This document shows positions 7,008 through 11,303 of a stretch of 11,303 bases of DNA, in pieces. Every line of letters starts with the position of its first letter. Within the stretch, counting starts at the first letter, position 1. Source of the stretch: CAYPEZ01 sp964622275 (GTDB taxonomy: Bacteria; Patescibacteriota; Minisyncoccia; Phycocordibacterales; UBA6899); assembly GCA_964622275.1 (NCBI GenBank), contig CAZUMX010000033.1, forward strand, positions 1 through 11,303, in the 5' to 3' direction. The translations under genes and the position numbers were made by a program. The notes beneath the pieces are model-generated. The model was given only the letters and a program-made list of their open reading frames with translations. It was not told the origin of the DNA and did no database searches.

Positions 7008-7036
7008 AGTCTAACGTGTTTTTGTCTTGATATCAA
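7008..7036 (-). promoter_or_regulatory. Promoter of the 159-aa orphan gene, leaderless geometry
   Basis: On the minus strand TTGATA (7036-7031, five of six matches) and TAGACT (7013-7008, four of six) are exactly 17 bp apart. Transcription is expected to start at about 7003-7000, where two ATG codons lie side by side, so no leader would exist. The -35 overlaps the T run of the upstream terminator. Confidence 0.7.
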
Positions 7037-7061
7037 AACGCGCCCCGTGTTATGGGGCGCG
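7035..7061 (-). terminator. Intrinsic terminator of the HAD gene, with the stop codon in its loop
   Basis: CGCGCCCC and GGGGCGCG form a perfect 8-bp GC stem (7061-7054 with 7046-7039 on the minus strand) around a 7-base loop, followed by TTTT. The TAA stop of the HAD gene lies inside the loop. The T run runs into the -35 box of the next gene. Confidence 0.85.
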
Positions 7062-7646
7062 CGTGCGAGCAACCGCACAAATATGGTCATGAAGAACTTT
7101 CCATGAGTCGACGGGAGTGACACCAGCAGGAATGGGATCGTGAAGGTTGTATTCCCACCGAAAAAGATATCTATGGGGAACGATCTCTTTCATGACTTCT
7201 AAATTTTCTGGGTCATCATCGACAAAGACATCATACCCAGTGACAAACTCTGATTTGCACCGAGAAGCATTGTCTGTGTTGACCCCAATCACAGGAAGAT
7301 TGATTGAAAGTTTCTTGAGCCACCTTTCTGCGAGCCCACTTCCTTCTGGGTGTCGACGGGCAGTGATGACAGTAGCTTTCAGTGGCTGAACGACACTGAG
7401 GACACGCGGCAGATATGTCTGCATGCCTTCGACTGGAACCATGTAAGGAATATAGTCATCTTTCCGACAGATCTGATGAATGACCTCCCAATACTCATCG
7501 TGTGTCGCATGACCATCAGCAATGAGATATTCATATCGAGCTCGATTTCTAGGAACTCGACGATTCAGCACATCGATCATGCCGATTTCGACGAGCGTAT
7601 CTATACGAGAAAGCACTCCGTCAAAGTCTAGTCCAATAGTAAACAT
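7050..7646 (-). CDS. HAD superfamily hydrolase (probable phosphatase)
   Basis: The 198-residue protein has the HAD motifs in order: DFDGVL at 7-12 (Asp7 nucleophile, Asp9 acid/base), TVITAR at 92-97 (Thr95, motif II), a lysine at 131 (motif III) and DVFVDDDPENL at 139-149 (acidic motif IV that holds magnesium). Between motifs I and II lies a helical insert of about 70 residues, the likely cap domain that sets specificity. The overall pattern is like small cytosolic nucleotidase-type HAD enzymes, but the substrate cannot be read. GGTGA lies three bases before the ATG at 7646 and a strong promoter lies about 35 bp further up. The gene is divergent from tRNA-Ser and ends in a terminator that begins within its last codons. 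Confidence 0.85.
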   Translation of the reverse strand: MFTIGLDFDGVLSRIDTLVEIGMIDVLNRRVPRNRARYEYLIADGHATHDEYWEVIHQICRKDDYIPYMVPVEGMQTYLPRVLSVVQPLKATVITARRHPEGSGLAERWLKKLSINLPVIGVNTDNASRCKSEFVTGYDVFVDDDPENLEVMKEIVPHRYLFRWEYNLHDPIPAGVTPVDSWKVLHDHICAVARTRAP

Positions 7647-7679
7647 GGGTCACCTACTGTGAAGGACAAACTATCGCCA

Positions 7680-7707
7680 ACTCTATCTGAGTTCTTCGCA
7701 ATGTCAA
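7680..7707 (-). promoter_or_regulatory. Promoter of the HAD gene
   Basis: On the minus strand a perfect TTGACA (7707-7702) is followed after 16 bp by TAGAGT (7685-7680, four of six). The leader would be about 27 nt and contains AGGTGA shortly before the start codon. Confidence 0.7.
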
Positions 7708-7743
7708 AGAGACTTTCTCCTTTCGAAATAGGCAAATATTTGC

Positions 7744-7749
7744 TATAGT
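7744..7749 (+). promoter_or_regulatory. Promoter of tRNA-Ser
   Basis: TATAGT preceded by TGC is an extended -10 element with five of six matches. It predicts transcription from about 7756, ten bases before the mature tRNA 5' end. The -35 region (TTTCGA at 17 bp) is poor. Confidence 0.6.
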
Positions 7750-7765
7750 CTCCCCTGTCACTACT

Positions 7766-7852
7766 GGAGGGCTCGCATAGTGGTCTAGTGCACCGCCCTG
7801 GAAAGGCGGCATCGGGGTAACTCGATCGAGAGTTCGAATCTCTCGCCCTCCG
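7766..7852 (+). tRNA. tRNA-Ser (anticodon GGA)
   Basis: The 87-nt gene folds as a class II tRNA. The acceptor stem is GGAGGGC (7766-7772) with GCCCTCC (7845-7851), and G7852 is the discriminator base. The anticodon stem is CCGCC/GGCGG (7793-7797, 7805-7809) with loop CTGGAAA, giving anticodon GGA at 7800-7802, which reads UCC and UCU serine codons. A long variable arm (ATCG...CGAT) is typical of tRNA-Ser. The T arm is GAGAG-TTCGAAT-CTCTC. No CCA is encoded, so it must be added after transcription. A terminator follows within six bases. Confidence 0.95.
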
Positions 7853-7888
7853 CTTATACAAAATTGCCCTTTTGGGCATATTTTGTTG
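7840..7888 (+). repeat. 49-bp direct repeat, copy 1 (T-stem to terminator of tRNA-Ser)
   Basis: The segment from CTCTCGCCCTCCG through the terminator to TTTTGTTG is repeated without mismatch at 8015-8063, an offset of 175 bp. Weaker similarity continues for about 20 bases (GGAGTGAGA then AATT at the same offset). This copy is part of the intact tRNA gene. Confidence 0.95.
7858..7888 (+). terminator. Terminator of tRNA-Ser
   Basis: ACAAAAT plus TGCCC pairs with GGGCA plus ATTTTGT around loop TTTT, with one bulged T; the 3' arm is T-rich. The A-rich and T-rich arms mean it could work in either direction. An identical copy lies at 8033-8063. Confidence 0.7.
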
Positions 7889-7891
7889 AGT

Positions 7892-8027
7892 GGAGGGAGT
7901 GAGACAATTGATTGTCTCACGGCGAGAGATTCGAAAGGACGAGTATATCCAGAAGGACCTCTGGGTCCGCCTGGATATGAGTCCTGTACGGCCCCTGTAA
8001 GGGGCGAACCTCTCCTCTCGCCCTCCG
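7892..8027 (+). ncRNA. Candidate tRNA-Ser-like structured RNA
   Basis: These 136 bases contain a full set of nested helices: GGAGGG/CCCTCC (7892-7897 with 8021-8026), a 9-bp hairpin GTGAGACAA/TTGTCTCAC (7899-7920), CGAGAG/CTCTCG (7923-7928 with 8015-8020), AGGAC/GTCCT (7936-7940 with 7981-7985), ATATCCAG/CTGGATAT (7945-7952 with 7971-7978), GGACC/GGTCC (7955-7959 with 7964-7968) and GCCCCT/AGGGGC (7991-7996 with 8000-8005). The outer helix and 3' end copy the acceptor stem and discriminator G of the neighbouring tRNA-Ser. CGAGAG followed by TTCGAA copies the 5' half of its T arm, but about 80 bases intervene before the CTCTC half. D and anticodon arms are absent. It is not a normal tRNA. It may be a small RNA, a tRNA remnant with an insert, or an element scar. 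There is no separate promoter; it would rely on read-through. Confidence 0.5.
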
Positions 8028-8063
8028 CTTATACAAAATTGCCCTTTTGGGCATATTTTGTTG
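8015..8063 (+). repeat. 49-bp direct repeat, copy 2
   Basis: This is a perfect copy of 7840-7888, comprising the 3' part of tRNA-Ser (T-stem 3' half, acceptor 3' half, discriminator G) and its terminator. There is no intact tRNA in front of it. A tRNA 3' end repeated downstream is the usual mark of site-specific integration, but the interval here is far too short for a full element. Confidence 0.95.
8033..8063 (+). terminator. Second copy of the tRNA-Ser terminator
   Basis: It is identical to 7858-7888. It would end any transcript that reads through the first terminator and covers the 7892-8027 structure. Confidence 0.65.
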
Positions 8064-8093
8064 GGCGCATGGAGTGAGAGAATTATTAACATA

Positions 8094-8125
8094 AGAAATA
8101 AACCCCGGTAGCGAACTACCGGGGT
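8094..8125 (-). terminator. Strong terminator of the basic-protein gene
   Basis: ACCCCGGTAG and CTACCGGGGT form a perfect 10-bp stem (8125-8116 with 8111-8102 on the minus strand) around a 4-base loop, followed on the minus strand by TTTATTTC. It lies 27 bp after the stop codon at 8152. In the plus direction the following bases (CTTGTG) make a poor T run. A second 7-bp hairpin, TGAGAGG/CCTCTCA, lies between it and the stop at 8130-8148. Confidence 0.85.
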
Positions 8126-8151
8126 CTTGTGAGAGGTCTAGCCTCTCAGTC

Positions 8152-8613
8152 TCAGCTCTTCTGCTTCTTCTTGCCGCCACCTGAGCCGTGGCTGTGGGCC
8201 TTCAGAGCCTGCGCCTGGGCGCGAGCAGCGCGGTTGGCGCTGTAGCGGTTGAGCGCACCCTTCTGCCGATCACGCTCGGTTTTGCCCGTGCGGCGGGTGA
8301 CGAGACGCTCGACGTTCGTCGAATGCGTGATCGCATTCTCGATTCGTCGAGCCTCAGCCGCCTCACGCGCAGCCTGGCGCTCCTCGAACGCCTTTTCGGA
8401 AGCCTTGAGGAACTGCTGCCACGTTTCGAACTTCTTCGCACCAGAAGTGCGAATGAGGTTCGGCAAGTAGCCGCGCGAGAGCGGAGGCAGGAGGACCGTA
8501 CGGTCACCAGCCGCAGCCTTGATGTTGGCCATCGCACGCTCTGCCGCCGGAAGGTCGTTGTATGCGTCTTCCAGTGCCTTCAGCTCGATGTGCTTCGGGA
8601 AATAATAGCTCAT
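8152..8613 (-). CDS. Small, strongly basic, GC-rich orphan protein
   Basis: I do not recognise a family. From the ATG at 8613 the product has 153 residues. Residues 60-95 (WQQFLKASEKAFEERQAAREAAEARR) look like a long charged helix, possibly a coiled coil. From about 105 to the end the chain is very rich in Arg, Lys and Ala and closes with GSGGGKKKQKS, as in nucleic-acid-binding tails. The frame stays open up to 8682, but that start lies inside the promoter. The promoter at 8669-8697 and a GAGGG site eight to nine bases before 8613 support the shorter form. Base composition is unlike the neighbours: 8221-8280 has 41 G or C in 60, against 25 in 60 for 5401-5460 inside the ATP-grasp gene. That could mean high expression or recent transfer. 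It is a single-gene unit with its own terminator. Confidence 0.75.
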   Translation of the reverse strand: MSYYFPKHIELKALEDAYNDLPAAERAMANIKAAAGDRTVLLPPLSRGYLPNLIRTSGAKKFETWQQFLKASEKAFEERQAAREAAEARRIENAITHSTNVERLVTRRTGKTERDRQKGALNRYSANRAARAQAQALKAHSHGSGGGKKKQKS

Positions 8614-8668
8614 CTTCTTGTCCCTCACTGTGTGAAATGAAGTGATTGAAATGTACAAACTTGCTGCT

Positions 8669-8697
8669 ATATTAGCATACAAATATTACATTGTCAA
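8669..8697 (-). promoter_or_regulatory. Near-consensus promoter of the basic-protein gene
   Basis: On the minus strand a perfect TTGACA (8697-8692) is followed after 17 bp by TAATAT (8674-8669) with an extended TGC in front. It is the best promoter in the window and predicts strong transcription. The leader is about 50 nt and holds GAGGG near the start codon. Confidence 0.8.
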
Positions 8698-8708
8698 TAG
8701 TAAAATTT

Positions 8709-8723
8709 CCTTATGGCATAAGG
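8709..8723 (-). terminator. Weak possible terminator of htpX
   Basis: CCTTAT and ATAAGG form a 6-bp AT-rich stem with a 3-base loop 34 bp past the htpX stop; AAATTTTA follows on the minus strand. The stem is weak, and read-through into the basic-protein gene is possible. Confidence 0.3.
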
Positions 8724-8756
8724 CTTTCCTTCCTCTATTGTTGCTGAGAAAATAGC

Positions 8757-9701
8757 TTATTCTCCCCCCAAGTCTTTAATGACCTGCTCGACATTCATAT
8801 TGCGAAGTCGTGCCACTCGCTCTTCCACAGGTGGATGCGTCATAAAGAGGCTTGCGAACCATGAGGTCTTTTTGAATCCTACCTTGAGTGGGTCTGAGAT
8901 AAAGAGATGTGCTGTCGCATGTCCTACGTGCTGCATTGGTTGTCCTACCCCATTGATCTTAAGGAGCGCTGATGCAAGTGCCTCTGGGTAACGTGTGAGA
9001 AGTGCGCCTGATGCATCAGCAAGGAGTTCACGCTTTCTTGAGACAGCAAGCTTCATGAGGTTTGCAGCAAGAGGAGCCAGGATTGCTGCAATGAGCGCAA
9101 AAACAAGAAATAGTGCTCCGTTTTTTCCACCCTCTCGGTCACGAGCTCCCATGCCAAACTGCCCCATACGTAGGAACATGTCAGCGATCAAGGTAATAAA
9201 CCCCGCAAGGACAACAGCAACAGTGGATACAAGGATATCTCGGTTCCCTACGTGAGAGAGTTCGTGTGCGATCACTCCCTCCATCTCTGAACGGTCAAGA
9301 AGTGGGATGATTCCTGTGGTGACGGCAACAACGGCATGGTTCTTGTCACGACCCGTGGCGAACGCATTTGGCGATGGGTCATCCACTACATATACGCGTG
9401 GCATAGGGAGCCCTGCCGTGATAGCAAGATTTTCAACAATACGATAAATCTCCTTCTCTGCCCCATCATTAAGGTTCAGTGGTCTTGCTCTTGTAGATGC
9501 GAGTACGATTTTGTCTGAGTACCAATAGCTTGCGATATTCATCACTATGCTGAAGATGAACGCGCCGTATAGAATTGCAGGACTCCCAAAGTACTGCGAT
9601 GCGACAAACCCCACAAAGATGACCATGAGGAAAAACGAGAGCATGATCCCCCACGTCTTTGCGATATTTGTTCCTATTTCGTTGTAGATACGCATTGCCA
9701 T
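8757..9701 (-). CDS. htpX: HtpX-type membrane zinc metalloprotease (peptidase family M48)
   Basis: The 314-residue protein has the zinc-binding HELSH motif at 146-150 (catalytic Glu147) and, further on, SRKRELLADASGALLT at 221-236, whose Glu225 is the expected third zinc ligand. Two hydrophobic segments near the N-terminus (about 18-35 and 42-60) and two after the HExxH helix (about 157-177 and 196-216) match the HtpX layout of membrane helices around a cytoplasmic protease domain. The family degrades damaged membrane proteins, which is established for E. coli HtpX. The ATG at 9701 fits the family N-terminus (a second ATG lies at 9695). It follows lemA by 43 bp on the same strand; lemA-htpX pairs are common in bacteria, and the two are probably co-transcribed. 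No Shine-Dalgarno site is visible. Confidence 0.95.
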   Translation of the reverse strand: MAMRIYNEIGTNIAKTWGIMLSFFLMVIFVGFVASQYFGSPAILYGAFIFSIVMNIASYWYSDKIVLASTRARPLNLNDGAEKEIYRIVENLAITAGLPMPRVYVVDDPSPNAFATGRDKNHAVVAVTTGIIPLLDRSEMEGVIAHELSHVGNRDILVSTVAVVLAGFITLIADMFLRMGQFGMGARDREGGKNGALFLVFALIAAILAPLAANLMKLAVSRKRELLADASGALLTRYPEALASALLKINGVGQPMQHVGHATAHLFISDPLKVGFKKTSWFASLFMTHPPVEERVARLRNMNVEQVIKDLGGE

Positions 9702-9744
9702 ACTTGTAAGGTTAATACAGTGTTATAGAGTAGCGAATAATCAC

Positions 9745-10305
9745 TTAGAACTGTACTTTGACTGGTTCGGTTGCAGGACTTCCGTCTGGAAGATCAAAGA
9801 ACTCTTTTTTGGTAAACCCAAAGATCTTTGCAACGAGATTTGATGGCGCTGAATCTACTGCAATGTTCAGATCTCGCACAGATCCATTATAAAAGCGGCG
9901 CGAAGCTTGAATCTTGTTTTCAGTATCTGAGAGCTCTCGTTGGAGTTCGAGGAAGTTTGTGTTTGCTTTGAGTTCAGGATAATTTTCAGAGAGCGCAAAG
10001 AGTGACTTGAGTGTTCCTGAAAGTGCGTCTTGAGCTGCGGCGCCAGCTGACAGAGACCCCGAAGATGCCTGCATCGCTGCATTGCGTGCCTGGATGACTT
10101 TGTCGAGTGTCCCCTGTTCGTGCTTCGCATATCCCTTCACGGTCTCAACAAGATTGGGAATGAGGTCAAAGCGTCGCTTAAGTTGGACATCGATGTCAGC
10201 AAGTGCTTCTCCAGCCTGTGCACCGAGGCGTATAAATTTGTTATAGGTTACAAGGAGCCATATCCCAATAACCGCAGCAATACCCAGAAAAATAAGTCCG
10301 TCCAT
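9745..10305 (-). CDS. lemA: LemA family protein
   Basis: The 186-residue protein has one N-terminal membrane segment (about 4-19, IFLGIAAVIGIWLLV) followed by the conserved LemA body: YNKFIRLGAQAGEALADIDVQLKRRFDLIPNLVETVKGYAKHE, then a helical region with LSENYPELKANTNFLELQREL and ENKIQASRRFYNGSVRDLN. The length fits the family. LemA proteins are anchored helical-bundle proteins of unclear biochemical role, often next to an M48 protease, as here. The start at 10305 gives the standard N-terminus. No Shine-Dalgarno site is visible; the bases before the ATG are AT-rich. A promoter at 10378-10407 probably drives lemA and htpX together. Confidence 0.95.
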   Translation of the reverse strand: MDGLIFLGIAAVIGIWLLVTYNKFIRLGAQAGEALADIDVQLKRRFDLIPNLVETVKGYAKHEQGTLDKVIQARNAAMQASSGSLSAGAAAQDALSGTLKSLFALSENYPELKANTNFLELQRELSDTENKIQASRRFYNGSVRDLNIAVDSAPSNLVAKIFGFTKKEFFDLPDGSPATEPVKVQF

Positions 10306-10351
10306 ATATTTATGAATTGTTAATTGCTAAAGCGAATACGAAGATTAATCT

Positions 10352-10363
10352 GTTTGTTCAAAC
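10352..10363 (-). promoter_or_regulatory. Short inverted repeat in the lemA leader
   Basis: GTTTG and CAAAC flank two bases, within the symmetrical stretch TTTGTTCAAACAAA. It lies just after the expected lemA transcription start. It could be an operator, but it is short and AT-rich, so chance is possible. Confidence 0.25.
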
Positions 10364-10377
10364 AAAGCAGGAACACT

Positions 10378-10407
10378 AGTATAACAGGTCCAAGTCTAAA
10401 CGGTGAA
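10378..10407 (-). promoter_or_regulatory. Promoter of lemA-htpX
   Basis: On the minus strand TGTTATACT is an extended -10 (TATACT, 10383-10378, five of six) with TTCACC (10407-10402, four of six) 18 bp upstream. Transcription would start near 10371, leaving a leader of about 65 nt. The -35 lies four bases past the stop codon of the DUF4349 gene, and no terminator separates them, so read-through from that gene is also likely. Confidence 0.6.
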
Positions 10408-10410
10408 GAC

Positions 10411-11303
10411 CTATTGTTGGATTATACGTTTAATGAGTGCACCACCTATCTTCCAGAGCACAAAGATGATGAATGCAAAGAAGAGAATATAGAGAATAAG
10501 GATTGGAAGAACTTGGATAACAAAAACAATGATGCCCGAGAGAAGTCCTGTTAATCCAGCAATAAGGTTTCGAAAAGCCTCCTTTGCCACAAGCCCCGGC
10601 TTCCATTCATTAGTCACTTCTTTCGCATTTGCGACTGGGGTGAGAGAGACAGTAATAGTAGACATGCTTGTCTGACGTGCGAGATAGTTGATTTGACCCT
10701 CAATCTGTTCGATCGTCCCTCTGACACTCGACAGCATGTTGGTGACTTCAAGAATGTCACTTACCTTCTTTGCGTCTTTAAGAATGAGAATATACTGTGC
10801 TTCCTTGACCTTTTCATTCTTGAGACGAGATTCGAGATCAACGACCTGAGCTGAGACATCACTTGAGTTTACTTGTTCATTTTGTACACGTACTGCGAGA
10901 AGAGCAATTTGCCGCATGGCTTCTGAGAATTTTGCTTCAGGAACACGGATCGTGAGACTTCCTTGTTGCATACCTGCCGAATATTCATAGAGATTCTGAT
11001 TCTCGACCCAGCCCTCGAGTCTTTCTGCGACACCAGTAACATCCTGTACCGATTTTTGAACATTCTCTACAACAAGATCAAGCGAACCATTCCGAATGAC
11101 TTTACGCTCAGTCGGAAACGTGGGTGACCCCGCCCCGCCTCCGTACTCTGGTGGCATGATGGAAACGCTTTCATCGACAGTGGCATCACCCATTACCATT
11201 TTTGCATACCCCCCTGTTCTGTATGCATCTTGTGGCGCAATCGCCACCGAAGGAAATATTCGTGCCATGCTCCCGATTGCAGGAATCCCCGCTTGGTTTT
11301 GAA
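10411..11303 (-). CDS. DUF4349 membrane protein, 5' end beyond window
   Basis: The frame is open through the right edge, so the N-terminus is missing; 296 residues are visible. The core (from about 65, RKVIRNGSLDLVVENVQKSVQDV, to about 220, STITVSLTP) matches DUF4349: a repeated beta-strand and helix pattern with GSLTIRVPEAKF, a coiled-coil stretch VVDLESRLKNEKVKEAQYILIL and NMLSSVRGTIEQIEGQINYL. A strongly hydrophobic segment near the C-terminus (about 258-285, GIIVFVIQVLPILILYILFFAFIIFVLW) is a membrane anchor, and KIGGALIKRIIQQ is the basic cytoplasmic end. The missing N-terminus probably carries another membrane segment or a lipoprotein signal, as is common in the family. The role of DUF4349 is unknown. 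It precedes lemA and htpX on the same strand, suggesting a shared envelope-related job. Confidence 0.88.
   Translation of the reverse strand, partial: QNQAGIPAIGSMARIFPSVAIAPQDAYRTGGYAKMVMGDATVDESVSIMPPEYGGGAGSPTFPTERKVIRNGSLDLVVENVQKSVQDVTGVAERLEGWVENQNLYEYSAGMQQGSLTIRVPEAKFSEAMRQIALLAVRVQNEQVNSSDVSAQVVDLESRLKNEKVKEAQYILILKDAKKVSDILEVTNMLSSVRGTIEQIEGQINYLARQTSMSTITVSLTPVANAKEVTNEWKPGLVAKEAFRNLIAGLTGLLSGIIVFVIQVLPILILYILFFAFIIFVLWKIGGALIKRIIQQ

Noticed and set aside
7004..7123. Upstream extension of the 159-aa orphan protein to 7123
   Set aside because: It would overlap the end of the HAD gene and pass through its terminator, and the promoter lies between 7008 and 7036.
7921..8023. Possible tRNA on the minus strand ending TTCGAATCTCTCGCC
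   Set aside because: The bases before the T-loop motif do not pair with the CTCTC that follows, and no anticodon arm of correct size is found, so it is not a tRNA in that direction.
7628..8180. Open frames on both strands across the tRNA-Ser and repeat region, including an apparent protein with a thrice-repeated motif
   Set aside because: They run through the tRNA gene, its terminators and the tRNA-like structure. The repeated peptide is simply the translation of the duplicated terminator, so these are not real genes.
8188..8640. 150-residue plus-strand frame opposite the basic protein gene
   Set aside because: High G+C lengthens open frames on the opposite strand. The promoter, ribosome site and terminator all favour the minus-strand gene.
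8614..8682. Upstream extension of the basic protein to 8682
   Set aside because: The extra codons cover the -10 box and the expected transcription start, so they cannot be translated from that promoter.
1..11303. CRISPR array, transposase or integrase gene, replication origin
   Set aside because: No regularly spaced short repeats, no recombinase motifs in any plausible frame and no DnaA-box cluster were seen. The only notable direct repeat is the tRNA-Ser 3' end.

Overview
The window reads as a chromosomal stretch of a streamlined bacterium. Intergenic gaps are short, there is one tRNA with no encoded CCA, and several small orphan proteins sit among housekeeping enzymes. Together with the LemA/HtpX/DUF4349 group and the weak use of Shine-Dalgarno sites, this suggests a Candidate Phyla Radiation (Patescibacteria, Parcubacteria-like) genome. 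That placement is inference; no 16S rRNA or other marker is present. Most genes lie on the minus strand; two CDS and the tRNA lie on the plus strand.

Left part (1-5249). The left edge cuts a class I ribonucleotide reductase large subunit (nrdA, minus) with two ATP-cone domains. Its roughly 100-nt leader holds two perfect hairpins and a possible pseudoknot. Next come a membrane-anchored DUF192 protein (minus), an unrecognised 188-aa protein (plus) closed by a strong terminator, a short-form alpha-glucan phosphorylase (minus), and undecaprenyl-diphosphatase uppP (minus).

Middle (5250-7760). uppP is divergent from a 402-aa ATP-grasp ligase that resembles the ATP-grasp part of cyanophycin synthetase but has no Mur-ligase half. 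It converges with a 159-aa orphan protein (minus), which follows a HAD-family phosphatase (minus). The terminator of the HAD gene overlaps the promoter of the orphan gene.

RNA region (7744-8151). A tRNA-Ser(GGA) gene with its terminator is followed by about 135 nt of highly self-complementary sequence. This copies the tRNA's acceptor stem, part of its T arm and its terminator. A 49-bp perfect direct repeat, offset by 175 bp, bounds the unit. It could be a tRNA-like small RNA, a degenerate tRNA carrying an insert, or the scar of a tRNA-targeting element. This is the most unusual part of the window.

Right part (8152-11303). A GC-rich gene for a strongly basic 153-aa protein (minus) has a near-consensus promoter. 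After it come htpX (M48 membrane protease), lemA, and a DUF4349 membrane protein running off the right edge, all on the minus strand. lemA and htpX look like one unit with its own promoter. The recurrent theme of the window is compactness: at least four starts have a -10 box placed so that the mRNA would be leaderless, and two stop codons lie inside terminator loops.
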